Shown here: positions 18,418 through 26,685 of the stretch, piece by piece
Layout: every line of letters begins with the position of its first letter
How positions within the stretch are numbered: the first letter of the stretch is position 1
DNA from: Roseibacillus persicicus
Lineage (GTDB): Bacteria > Verrucomicrobiota > Verrucomicrobiia > Verrucomicrobiales > Akkermansiaceae
Assembly (NCBI RefSeq): GCF_014651675.1
Contig: NZ_BMXI01000018.1
Location: 1 to 64,000, forward strand
Direction: 5' to 3'
Length of the DNA: 64,000 nt
Made by a program: the position numbers and the translations under genes
The notes under the pieces: model-generated
Told to the model about the DNA's origin: nothing
Databases searched by the model: none
What the model saw: the letters and a program-made list of their open reading frames with translations, nothing else

Positions 18418-19236
18418 GTGCTTACTCCTCAGAACCGCGCTCAACTGAAATCCATTATCAAAGGCATGGACCGGGTGTTGGTGGCCTATTCCGGCGGTAT
18501 TGATTCGACTTTGGTTCTCAAGCTCGCCTTCGACTACCTCGGCGACAATGCGGCCGCAGCCATCGCGGTCTCCCCCTCGCTCGCCAAGCACGATCTCGCG
18601 GACGCCCGCAGAGTAGCGGAGGAGATTGGCTGTGAATTGATCGAGCTCTCCTCGACGGAAACCGAAGACCCGCGCTATCAGGTCAACAATCCCGACCGTT
18701 GTTATTTCTGCAAAACCAACGTGTACGACACTCTCATCGCCTATGCCGGCCAGGAAGGCTATCGCTGGATTCTGGACGGGACCAATGCCGACGACCTCGG
18801 CGACCATCGCCCCGGCCTGCGAGCCGCCCGTGAGCACGGCGTGCGCTCTCCTTTGCAAGAATGCAAGGTTGGCAAAGAAGCCATCCGTGCATACGCCAAG
18901 GAGTTGGGCCTGACTAATTGGGACAAGCCTGCGAACGCCTGCCTGTCCTCCCGCATCCCCTACGGTTCGGAGGTGACCACGCAGAAGCTTTCTCAAGTGG
19001 AAAAGGCCGAGCTCATTCTCAAGACCCTCGGCTTCACCGGTCACCGGGTTCGCCATCACGACACCATTGCCCGTTTGGAATTGCACCCCGGCCAATTCGA
19101 AAAAGCTATCGCCCAACACAGCGAACTAGTCGAAGCACTTAAACCTATCGGCTTCCTCTACATCACCCTCGACCTGGGCGGCTACCAGTCCGGTTCTCTC
19201 AATCAGACCCTATCTTCGAAGGCTACTTCTCGCTAG
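18418..19236 (+). CDS. larE: LarE-type ATP-dependent sulfur transferase
   Basis: LarE adenylates and inserts sulfur into the nickel-pincer nucleotide precursor of lactate racemase-type enzymes. The PP-loop SGGIDST is at residues 25-31 and the sulfur-donor cysteine in ACLSSR is Cys175, matching the sacrificial Cys176 of Lactobacillus LarE. It also has Cys95 and Cys98 (RCYFCK), so three cysteines in all, the set reported to bind a [4Fe-4S] cluster in some homologues. GTG 18418 gives a 272-residue protein of normal length; an open frame continues upstream but only reads the Cys-tail region of the previous gene out of frame. No larA, larB or larC is in the window. Confidence 0.87.
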   Translation: MLTPQNRAQLKSIIKGMDRVLVAYSGGIDSTLVLKLAFDYLGDNAAAAIAVSPSLAKHDLADARRVAEEIGCELIELSSTETEDPRYQVNNPDRCYFCKTNVYDTLIAYAGQEGYRWILDGTNADDLGDHRPGLRAAREHGVRSPLQECKVGKEAIRAYAKELGLTNWDKPANACLSSRIPYGSEVTTQKLSQVEKAELILKTLGFTGHRVRHHDTIARLELHPGQFEKAIAQHSELVEALKPIGFLYITLDLGGYQSGSLNQTLSSKATSR

Positions 19237-19242
19237 GAACTC

Positions 19243-19626
19243 ATGAGGATGCACAAGCTGAGCCTCTCACTGGTCTTGCTTGCTATCAGCCTGATGGGTT
19301 GGCTCCTTTTTCTCACTTTTCGCAACTTCCATGCGGTCATCGACCACTACTCCACCCGGGAGGAAGCGCAGGTGGACCGCCTCTTCGAACGAGGGTGGCT
19401 TCCCGAGATTCTCCCCGACTCCACTTTCGACATGGTGATTCAAAACGACCTCGATCGCAACACCTCCACCGGCAGTTTTTCTTTGAAAAAGAAAGACCTC
19501 CCCGCCTTTCTCGCCCATCTCCGCGAAACCTCGCAACCCCGGACCTATCAGTATCAGGTCTGGACCTTCACTTTGACCCCGGGCGGCGAGAAGATTTTCT
19601 ATCGCATGCAAACCTCTTCCCCTTGA
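19243..19626 (+). CDS. Small single-pass membrane protein
   Basis: A 127-residue protein with one N-terminal membrane helix (residues about 7-27, LSLVLLAISLMGWLLFLTF) and a soluble C-terminal domain presumably facing the periplasm. It begins six bases after larE and probably shares its transcript. I do not recognise a domain. Bases 19627-19702, before sufT, show nothing further. Confidence 0.6.
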   Translation: MRMHKLSLSLVLLAISLMGWLLFLTFRNFHAVIDHYSTREEAQVDRLFERGWLPEILPDSTFDMVIQNDLDRNTSTGSFSLKKKDLPAFLAHLRETSQPRTYQYQVWTFTLTPGGEKIFYRMQTSSP

Positions 19627-19702
19627 GCCCCCCGAACGTCCAATTCTCAAAAGGACCAGCTAAAAAGTTGCCCTTCGCCCCAACCCGTTCCACTCTTTGC
19701 CC

Positions 19703-20251
19703 ATGAACGAAGAAATTGCGCTCTCCCGCGAAGTCACCGCCATTCAGATTCCCTCTGGTGATTCCATCACTTTGCCGGCAGGCACACCGGTCGTGGTGAC
19801 CCAGACCTTGGGCGGCACCTACACCGTCGCCACCTCTGCCGGATTGGCCCGCATCTCCAGTGATGACACCGACGCACTGGGAATCGATTTGGAGGCTAAG
19901 AAAGAGAAGGCAGCCGAAGACGAGGCCATGGCCAACGCTTCCCTCGAAGAACAAATCTGGCACCAGATGAAGCAAGTTTACGACCCCGAGATTCCGGTCG
20001 ACATCGTCAACCTCGGTCTCGTCTACGACTGCGCCATCGACGACTCCGATCCTGAGGCGGTGAAGGTGCATGTCAAGATGACCCTCACCGCACCTGGTTG
20101 CGGAATGGGACCTGTCATCGCCGCCGACGCCCAAGCCCGCATCATGACCCTCGACAACATCGAGAATGCCGAAGTCGAAGTCGTTTGGGAGCCCGCTTGG
20201 AATCAGGATATGATTTCCGAGGAAGGAAAGATGAAGCTGGGCATGATGTAG
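19703..20251 (+). CDS. sufT: SufT-like Fe-S assembly protein (DUF59/MIP18 domain)
   Basis: A 182-residue protein. The N-terminal 75 residues match the SufT-specific extension (REVTAIQIPSGDSITLPAG, GGTYTVAT). The C-terminal part is the DUF59 domain with DPEIPVDIVNLGLVYD and the conserved TAPGCGMGP cysteine loop. SufT acts in maturation of Fe-S proteins. Usually it lies in a suf operon, but no sufBCDS is present here. ATG 19703 is chosen over an in-frame TTG two codons upstream. A terminator follows. Confidence 0.9.
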   Translation: MNEEIALSREVTAIQIPSGDSITLPAGTPVVVTQTLGGTYTVATSAGLARISSDDTDALGIDLEAKKEKAAEDEAMANASLEEQIWHQMKQVYDPEIPVDIVNLGLVYDCAIDDSDPEAVKVHVKMTLTAPGCGMGPVIAADAQARIMTLDNIENAEVEVVWEPAWNQDMISEEGKMKLGMM

Positions 20252-20286
20252 TCCCGCTTTCCCTTCTTCCTCAATTTTCGCCCGAC

Positions 20287-20324
20287 CGTGACCTCCGCTC
20301 AATGGAGGCCACGGTTTTTTTTGC
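20287..20324 (+). terminator. Rho-independent terminator after sufT
   Basis: A stem formed by ACCGTG+ACCTCC pairing with GGAGG+CCACGGT, then eight T residues, 36 bases after the sufT stop. Bases 20325-20511 up to the next gene hold no gene I can support. Confidence 0.9.
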
Positions 20325-20511
20325 CCTTTCAAAGAGAGGCCAGATTCCGGGCGCCTATCCAAATGACCACGCCGCCCCTAAATGGACGATCTGGCATTTT
20401 TCGTCAAAATTACACAATAGAGCAAATCGGTTCAAATTCTGCTCGAGTCCCGCCAATCCGCCAGGTGAATCAGCGCCCGGCAAACTCACAGATCCCAATA
20501 CCTCTGAATCA

Positions 20512-21636
20512 ATGATTTCGAAACCTCACTCGGCATGGCCCACCCCCCTTCACTATCTGGCTTTGACCTCCTTGGGCATCACTCCCTTGGTCGCCGGTCC
20601 CATCGTCATGACTGGGACGGGCAGCTACTCGCAGGACTTCAATTCACTGCCCGCAAGTGGAGCGACCCGATGGAATGACGACTCGACGCTGGAAGGATGG
20701 TATGCCGACCGACGCACAAGCCCCTTCGACCTCTTTTCGGGAACAGGGTCATCCAACTCTCCCCAGTTCTACAACTTCGGCACGTCCCAATCCACTGACC
20801 GCGCCCTCGGTTCAGTCGCTTCCACTTCTGCCGGAAGCCATGCATACGGGGTCCTCTTTCAAAATAACTCGGGAACCACCCTTGTCATCAATTCCGTAAG
20901 CTACACTGGTGAGCAGTGGCGCAACGGAGGGAACGACACCGCACAGACCCTCGAGTTCTCCTACTATAGAAACTATAACATCATCAACACGACAGACTAT
21001 GCGAATGAGCTCCCCTTCGGTTGGATTTCGCATCAAGGCCTCAGCTTCACCAGCCCAATTGCGGTCGCCAACACCTTGACCCTGGACGGAAACGCGGATG
21101 AAAACCGGACAGAGATTTCTTCGAACCCCGGCATCTCGGTCGCCGATGGCGAGTATGTGATGCTGAGATGGATCGACGTGAACGATTCAGGCAATGATCA
21201 CGGCTTGGGCATTGATGACCTGCACGTCACTTGGATTGATGAAGCTGCAGTGGACGACGACTACAATGTCTGGGCCGCAGCAACTGGTGCCGTCCAGGGT
21301 GAGGATGGCGACGACGACGGTGATGGCCTACTTAATAGCTACGAATATGCTTTCGGGCTCAATCCCCTCTCCGCGGATTCACCCAGCCCGATGACGACCG
21401 CCTTGAGCCGGACAGACGGGACCTTCCACTTCACCCGCCGCACCCAAACGCTTACCAATCTCACATACACCGTCTACACCTCGACCACTCTGGAAGAGGG
21501 CGATTGGACGGCGGATCCGGGCGCGACGCTGGCCGTCGTGAGCTCTCAAGATGACATCGAAGAAGTCGAAGTCACTCTCTCCGGAGAATTGCCACTCGAA
21601 CAAAGCGAACTCTTCGTGCGGGTCGTGGCCGAGTAG
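20512..21636 (+). CDS. Secreted protein with a calcium-loop-like motif
   Basis: A 374-residue protein starting at ATG 20512 (MISKPHSAWPTPL) with a hydrophobic export signal to about residue 30. The body is rich in Ser, Thr, Gly and Asn and looks like extracellular beta-sandwich sequence (GTGSYSQDFNSLP near the start). At residues about 263-285 it carries EDGDDDGDGLLNSYEYAFGL, a thrombospondin-type-3/dockerin-like Asp-rich calcium loop common near the C-terminus of secreted proteins in Verrucomicrobiota and Planctomycetota. The following 90 residues would be the cell-surface end. Ligand or enzyme activity is unknown. It stands alone between two terminators. Confidence 0.7.
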   Translation: MISKPHSAWPTPLHYLALTSLGITPLVAGPIVMTGTGSYSQDFNSLPASGATRWNDDSTLEGWYADRRTSPFDLFSGTGSSNSPQFYNFGTSQSTDRALGSVASTSAGSHAYGVLFQNNSGTTLVINSVSYTGEQWRNGGNDTAQTLEFSYYRNYNIINTTDYANELPFGWISHQGLSFTSPIAVANTLTLDGNADENRTEISSNPGISVADGEYVMLRWIDVNDSGNDHGLGIDDLHVTWIDEAAVDDDYNVWAAATGAVQGEDGDDDGDGLLNSYEYAFGLNPLSADSPSPMTTALSRTDGTFHFTRRTQTLTNLTYTVYTSTTLEEGDWTADPGATLAVVSSQDDIEEVEVTLSGELPLEQSELFVRVVAE

Positions 21637-21663
21637 AAACACCTTTTTTCATAGGGTCCAGGG

Positions 21664-21690
21664 GGAGCGGCTCGAAAGGGTCGCTCCTTC
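21664..21690 (+). terminator. Probable terminator after the secreted protein
   Basis: Stem GGAGCG/CGCTCC around a 12-base interior (which can extend the stem with mismatches) followed by a T-rich tail (ttcttttcttt), 27 bases past the stop codon. Confidence 0.65.
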
Positions 21691-21709
21691 TTTTCTTTCC
21701 AGACTCCCC

Positions 21710-23044
21710 TCAGAAAGAGTGGAAGAGCGGCCACATCGATAGCGTGATCAAGCCGTTGTTAAGCGAGTGAAAAACGATCCCAGTCCAAAGCGACCCCGTC
21801 GCCCGATAGAGAGCACACGCCCCAAAGCCGAAGAAGGCTACCGAGAGGCTACCGCAGATCCCATAGTAGTGAACGATGGTGAAAAGAGCGGTGGAAAGCA
21901 GCACCGCCGCGACAAATCCAAAACGCCGGGCATAGGACTGAAAGAGAAATCCGCGGTAGACGACTTCCTCTACCACAGGAGCCAAAAGAACGCCCGAGAC
22001 AATAGCGAAGGCCAGCCCCCAAGCCCCTTCCTCGACCGATGAGAGAACATTCAGTTCTTCCCCTCGGAAAAACTGTCCAACAGTGAAATAGAGGAACCAA
22101 TCATAGAGGAATCCCAAGGCTACCATGCCCATAATCGGGGGCAGGACCGGGCGCAGCGTCAACCCCAAGATCCGCAAAGCATGGCGCCATTTCACGACGA
22201 GAAAGAGAGCGAGTAAGATCGGCCCCGAGAGTCGCCAAATCGAGTCCGTTACAATGAGTGTCAGTCCGAAATGCCGTTCCCAAATCTCGACCGGCACGAG
22301 AGAGGAAATCGCAATCAAAATACCCAGAGCCAGTAGATCCGATAAGATATACCGCACCGTGACCGCATCCGGACGCCAGGCACGAATCAGCGGGGAAAGC
22401 GGCTTGTGATTCTTGAGCTGGAAGCACCGCAGTGCGGCCGGGATGAAGGGCAGCCCTACGAGGAAAGCCACATACCAGAGGGCACTGCCAGCCACTGCGG
22501 TCCAAGCAGTGCGCTGGTCGCTCAATCGATATTCCCGCTCCCATTCCAACCACCAGCCGGGTGGATTCTCCTCCAGCAGTCGTTCGGCGGCGAGACGCTC
22601 CCAAGCGAACGCCCCTTGGGCATACCTTTCCTCCCAGTCGACTTGCTCATAGTTCGTCAGGTCGCCCTTGGCCAAGGCCGCGATCATCGCGGCAGCTTCT
22701 TGCCCCTCCTCTGTGAGCTCGTTTTTGCTGTTCAAGTGGGCGAATTCTCCCGCCATCCAGTCCAACGCCTCATCCCGGGTCTCAAGTCCTACCAACCATC
22801 TGACCCACGCCGGCCAAGACTCGGCATGCCCCGCCGCAGAGAGCTCCACATCCGCCATTCGGGTAGCGGACCAGGTCACTTCATAGGGATCCGATTCATC
22901 GAGATATCCCCGCACCACCACGAAGAGCAAAGCGATGCAGGCAAAGAGCAACAGCCACCGATTCCCCGGTTGCAGGGCCAATCTCCGATACTCTCCCAAC
23001 GCCGACGAATGGCTGGACTGGCGATAGGGATAGAGGTCGTTCAT
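21710..23044 (-). CDS. CPBP-family intramembrane metalloprotease
   Basis: A 444-residue multi-pass membrane protein. The C-terminal domain is the CAAX/CPBP (Abi) glutamic-type intramembrane protease: Glu359-Glu360 with Arg364 (VEEVVYRGF), His392 (FTIVHYYG) and His426/Asn430 (FHSLNNG). The N-terminal half has a membrane helix at about 31-46 and then about 130 residues of probably extracytoplasmic, acidic sequence before the remaining helices. Related proteins process prenylated or peptide substrates or act in bacteriocin immunity; the target here is unknown. Confidence 0.85.
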   Translation of the reverse strand: MNDLYPYRQSSHSSALGEYRRLALQPGNRWLLLFACIALLFVVVRGYLDESDPYEVTWSATRMADVELSAAGHAESWPAWVRWLVGLETRDEALDWMAGEFAHLNSKNELTEEGQEAAAMIAALAKGDLTNYEQVDWEERYAQGAFAWERLAAERLLEENPPGWWLEWEREYRLSDQRTAWTAVAGSALWYVAFLVGLPFIPAALRCFQLKNHKPLSPLIRAWRPDAVTVRYILSDLLALGILIAISSLVPVEIWERHFGLTLIVTDSIWRLSGPILLALFLVVKWRHALRILGLTLRPVLPPIMGMVALGFLYDWFLYFTVGQFFRGEELNVLSSVEEGAWGLAFAIVSGVLLAPVVEEVVYRGFLFQSYARRFGFVAAVLLSTALFTIVHYYGICGSLSVAFFGFGACALYRATGSLWTGIVFHSLNNGLITLSMWPLFHSF

Positions 23045-23111
23045 GAAAAGGGGCGGATGTCAGCCCCCTACGAGCCAAATTTAAAAGACTTTTCTTCGAC
23101 AGCAGCAAAAC

Positions 23112-23633
23112 TTATCCCAGCAGCTTCATCGCCATTTGCATCGCTTTACTCTGCGGCAATGACGAAGCCCGGTCGCTCATTTTGGAGACAAAAGACATGA
23201 ATTCTTCCAACTCAGTCATTTGTTTATGAAAAACCTTGGCCTCCTCGCTCTCGATGCCAGCCGTCTCTTCCTTGCAACGCGTCAATACTGCCAGAGCGGG
23301 GTCGAGCTCGCGTCGTTTGCGCTCCCGCATGATGCGGCGGAACATCTCCCAAACGTCCTTCTCTGCCTCGAAGAACTCGCGCCGCTCCCCTTTCTTGGTG
23401 ATGATTCGCAACAGGCCCCAATTCACCAATTCCTTTAAATTTGTATGAGCGTTGCCGCGGCTGATGTTCAGCTCGGCCATCACCTCGTCAGTGCTGAGGG
23501 GTTCCACGGCAGTCATCAGAAGGGCGTGAATCTGGGCCATTGTGCGGTTAATTCCCCACTGGGTCCCCATCACCCCCCATTGCGAGATAAAATCATCACG
23601 CGTCTGCTCGAACTGGGTGGAAGCGTCGGTCAT
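23112..23633 (-). CDS. GbsR/MarR-family transcriptional regulator
   Basis: A 173-residue winged-helix regulator of the GbsR-like branch of the MarR superfamily. The segment FISQWGVMGTQWGINRTMAQ is the family N-terminus, and residues about 45-80 form the helix-turn-helix with DEVMAELNISRGNAHTNLKE. A helical dimerisation tail follows. GbsR itself senses choline, but relatives control many processes. Nearest genes are the CPBP protease downstream (68 bases) and DUF502 upstream; either could be a target. No operator half-sites stand out. Confidence 0.88.
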   Translation of the reverse strand: MTDASTQFEQTRDDFISQWGVMGTQWGINRTMAQIHALLMTAVEPLSTDEVMAELNISRGNAHTNLKELVNWGLLRIITKKGERREFFEAEKDVWEMFRRIMRERKRRELDPALAVLTRCKEETAGIESEEAKVFHKQMTELEEFMSFVSKMSDRASSLPQSKAMQMAMKLLG

Positions 23634-23715
23634 CTTTTTCAGAATTTCCTGAAAATACGGTGAGAGTCAATCCCAATCTTTGTCGCAACGTCGGATTTCC
23701 TTTGGGAATACAAGG

Positions 23716-24486
23716 CTAGACCCCACTGCTGGCGGCATCCTTCATCAAGTGGTCCGGAGCAACCAATCCAGCGGAGAGCAGGAGCTTCGTCGCTTCCTCG
23801 ACCGTCAACTGGCTCACTTCCAATCGCTCATCATCCACGACCACGACGAATCCGGTCAAGGGATTGGGACTGGTGGGAATAAAGACCGCAGTCACATCCC
23901 TGCCCGTCTTGGCATCTTGAAAAGTACCCGTAACGAACCCCAGTAACCGGCAGCCCGGGCTCGGGTATTCCACCCAAGCCACTCCTTTGAACTTGCGAGC
24001 TCCTCCCATGTCGCGAAAGGCGTCCACCCCCTGCTTGATGGTGGAATAGAAGAATCCCATGAAGGGAACCCTGGTCAAAGCTCCATCCACCCAGTTGACG
24101 ACGGCCTGACCCGGACGATTCGTGACCGCCAGGCCCACGCAGGCGAGCAAGATAATCGGAACGAAAAACCAGATAACAGGATTGAGGGTCTGGAGATTCT
24201 CCAACCAGCCTTCGACATTGGCGGTTCCTTCAGCTCCCGGAGAGACAATCCTCTCCATCTTATCCAAGGAATCCCCCTGATACTCGACCCCTCGAAACCA
24301 GTCGAGCGCTCGAACGATGCCGAGAATCAAGGTCCGGCCGACAGCCAGGAGCGCTTTATAGATCCAAGATAAAAGAAATACCGTTCCAACAATGGGAATG
24401 ACGGTCGCCAAGCCAGCTAGCAATAGACTAAAGATTCGCTTCGGAATACTCGCTTTGGGATGATCGGGGTGGTCTGGCTCTGGCAT
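23716..24486 (-). CDS. DUF502-family membrane protein
   Basis: A 256-residue protein with two N-terminal membrane helices (about residues 22-50 and 110-130) and a conserved soluble domain. DUF502 hallmarks are the segment RVPFMGFFYSTIKQGVDAF, VEYPSPGCRLLGFVTG and VFIPTSPNPLTGFVVVV. ATG 24486 is preferred to an in-frame TTG eight codons upstream. The function of the family is unknown to me. It lies directly downstream of DUF368 on the same strand with a 49-base gap, so the two may be co-transcribed. Confidence 0.88.
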   Translation of the reverse strand: MPEPDHPDHPKASIPKRIFSLLLAGLATVIPIVGTVFLLSWIYKALLAVGRTLILGIVRALDWFRGVEYQGDSLDKMERIVSPGAEGTANVEGWLENLQTLNPVIWFFVPIILLACVGLAVTNRPGQAVVNWVDGALTRVPFMGFFYSTIKQGVDAFRDMGGARKFKGVAWVEYPSPGCRLLGFVTGTFQDAKTGRDVTAVFIPTSPNPLTGFVVVVDDERLEVSQLTVEEATKLLLSAGLVAPDHLMKDAASSGV

Positions 24487-24535
24487 TCGTGCTGGGAAAA
24501 AAAAGGACAATGACCCGTCTCGCCACTCTAGGCAA

Positions 24536-25588
24536 TCATTGCTCGTCGTCTTTTACAACTATTTGCCCCCGATGAGCCACCCACTCTACAAATCCGATCA
24601 GGAGAGCTCCCGCCACCATGCAACCGAAGGCCGCCCAATCCATACCTTTGTTTAATTTGGGCCCCGACCAGTTGCCATAACCGGCGACGATGATCTCCTC
24701 CCCCTTTTTCTTATCAGCCTTGACCTGAGCAAGCGTTCCAAGTCGCCCTTCGAGGTTCCGCTCCTCTGTTTTCACGACGATGAGGCCATTCTCATCACGC
24801 TTGGGGATCTCTTCCTTCCACGGCCAAATCACCGCGAGAGAACCCAGCACAAAACCAGTGATCAAGCCGACCGCCTCATTGTGATAATTCTTGAAAAGCC
24901 AGTTGAGAAAGCGGGAAAGGACAATCAAGCCCACGACCGCACCAACCCCGACAGGAATTAGAATGGGAAGAGCTTCGCCGAGCTCGAGACTGGAAAGAGC
25001 GCTCACCGAGTCCAACATGATGAGCTTGTAATTCCCCATCAGCACGAGAACGAAGGACCCACTCAACCCCGGAATGATCATGCTGCAAATGGCCACCACC
25101 CCGCACAGCCCCAAGTAGATCGGGTTGGTATTCTCCTGCGCCGGAGGGAGGAAAACGAGTGAGACGGCGAGCGCGCATCCAAGCACCCCCAGGCCGATTA
25201 CCAAGGGGCTCCAGCGCGTGATCATTTTTCCAACCAAAGGAATAGAAGCCGCAATCAACCCAAAGAAGAAGGCCCAGACCAGGAGCGGATACCGCTCAAA
25301 TCCACTCCCCAAGGCCCCCGCCAGAACAACGATACTGACTACCGACCCGACTCCGAGAGCGATTAGGAAGAGGAGGTCCACTTTCTCCGCGGCTTCCTTG
25401 AAGCGCCCTTTGAAAAGCAACTTCACCGTCGCGACATCAAAGTTTTTGAGCGCCAAAATGAGTCGCTCATAGATCCCCGTGATAAAGGCTATCGTCCCCC
25501 CGGAAACCCCGGGAATCACGTTGGCCGCCCCCATCGCAAAGCCCTTGAGGGCCGTCAGAACAAATTCTCGCACCGCGGAATCATTCAA
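24536..25588 (-). CDS. DUF368/PopT-type polyprenyl-phosphate translocase
   Basis: A 350-residue multi-pass membrane protein whose start (KGFAMGAANVIPGVSGGTIA) and second repeat (SMIIPGLSGSFVLVLMGNYK) are the paired signature of DUF368. Members were recently shown to return undecaprenyl phosphate across the cytoplasmic membrane for cell-wall and glycan recycling. About eight helices are visible, with a charged loop of about 60 residues before the last helix. Bases 25589-25747, between it and the divergent protease gene, must contain both promoters but show no clear boxes. Confidence 0.9.
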   Translation of the reverse strand: MNDSAVREFVLTALKGFAMGAANVIPGVSGGTIAFITGIYERLILALKNFDVATVKLLFKGRFKEAAEKVDLLFLIALGVGSVVSIVVLAGALGSGFERYPLLVWAFFFGLIAASIPLVGKMITRWSPLVIGLGVLGCALAVSLVFLPPAQENTNPIYLGLCGVVAICSMIIPGLSGSFVLVLMGNYKLIMLDSVSALSSLELGEALPILIPVGVGAVVGLIVLSRFLNWLFKNYHNEAVGLITGFVLGSLAVIWPWKEEIPKRDENGLIVVKTEERNLEGRLGTLAQVKADKKKGEEIIVAGYGNWSGPKLNKGMDWAAFGCMVAGALLIGFVEWVAHRGQIVVKDDEQ

Positions 25589-25747
25589 GGATTTCTCCTA
25601 TTGGCAATCCCGCGCCCTGTTCATTTCGCGCTATTTCCCGACAAACTCCATTCACTTCGCCTCCCCTTCTGAACCAGGCTCTCCGCGAAAATCCATTTGC
25701 CCCGCCTGCAACCTTGTATTCTCGGGCAATGAGACGAGAGTCCACGC

Positions 25748-26641
25748 ATGAAGAATCTGCTCCTTGCGGCCTGTCTCCTACCTGGCACGCTTCTCGCCCG
25801 CGAATTGCCAGTCATCATCAACGATGCCGGTTTGATTCACAACTTCGAGAAAAAGGCCGGGGCCTTGGCCGAAAGTGGCGACTTCCCTCGGGTCGAAAGC
25901 CTCAAAGCAGAGCTTGCGAAGCCCAAGGGGATGCCGCCCCTACCCGCCGTCTCCGCACCCGAAGCCCCCATGGATTCCGTGGTGATGGTTGGCTCCGTCT
26001 ACGATTGCGGCAAATGCGACCGCTGGCACCCGGGCAGCTTGGCCACCGCTTGGGTGGTGGGCGCGGACGGATTGTTCTGCACGAACTACCATGTCATCGA
26101 AACCCTGCACGGTGAGACCGCAGCCATTTCAACCCGCAAGGGAGAGGTCTATCCCGTGTTGGAAATTCTCTTGGCCGACAAGGACCACGATGTCGCCATC
26201 TTCCGCGCCGATATCACCGGACTCACTCCCCTGCCAATCGCCAAGGATTTTGCAAAGGTCGGCGCGGACATTTCCTGCCTGAGCAATCCCAACCAACGCT
26301 TTTTCTACCAAAGCTTTGGCAAGGTCGCTCGCTACAACACCATGCGACGGAAAGACCGCGCCATGGTTCCCGTGATGTCGATCACCGCGGACTTTGCGAA
26401 AGGCTCGTCCGGTGGACCAATCATCAACGCGGACAATCAAGTCGTGGGTATGGTCGCGAGCACCCGCAGCATCTACTACGAAAACAAAACCGAAACCGGC
26501 CCAACCAAACTGCAGATGGTGATGAAAAGCTGCGTGCCTGGCTTCGTCATTGAAGACCTTCTCACCACGAGCAAATCACCGGAAGGCGTCGACGAGAACG
26601 CCGATGAAAAGCCCTCGCGAGAACTTGACCCCGTCAGCTGA
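25748..26641 (+). CDS. Secreted trypsin-like serine protease (S1C-type, no PDZ)
   Basis: A 297-residue protein with a short signal peptide (MKNLLLAACLLPGTLLA) and a trypsin-like domain at about 70-275. The catalytic triad is His115 (TNYHVIE), Asp148 (DHDVAIF) and Ser221 (GSSGGP). The active-site histidine is embedded in family-typical sequence. Unlike HtrA proteins it has no C-terminal PDZ domain. An extra pair of cysteines (CGKC, residues 87-90) lies before the first strand. GAGACGAGAG just upstream is a plausible ribosome-binding site. It is convergent with purD. Substrate unknown. Confidence 0.85.
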   Translation: MKNLLLAACLLPGTLLARELPVIINDAGLIHNFEKKAGALAESGDFPRVESLKAELAKPKGMPPLPAVSAPEAPMDSVVMVGSVYDCGKCDRWHPGSLATAWVVGADGLFCTNYHVIETLHGETAAISTRKGEVYPVLEILLADKDHDVAIFRADITGLTPLPIAKDFAKVGADISCLSNPNQRFFYQSFGKVARYNTMRRKDRAMVPVMSITADFAKGSSGGPIINADNQVVGMVASTRSIYYENKTETGPTKLQMVMKSCVPGFVIEDLLTTSKSPEGVDENADEKPSRELDPVS

Positions 26642-26645
26642 TCCA

Positions 26646-26669
26646 AAGGCCGGGGTTCACCCCGACCTT
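26646..26669. terminator. Hairpin between convergent genes
   Basis: Near-perfect stem AAGGCCGGGGT/ACCCCGACCTT with a 2-base loop and one mismatch, between the convergent protease and purD stops. There is no real T run on either side, so it may only partly terminate transcription. Confidence 0.4.
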
Positions 26670-26685
26670 CGACAAAAGACCTCAA

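Noticed and set aside
20393-20415. Another sigma-54 site (CTGGCATTTTTCGTC)
   Set aside because: The GG is followed ten bases later by CA rather than GC, so the spacing rule fails.
20415-20462. tRNA-like 3' half (ggttcaaattctgc, gtcccgcca)
   Set aside because: Only a T-arm-like piece is visible. No acceptor, D or anticodon arm can be folded, so it is at best a remnant.
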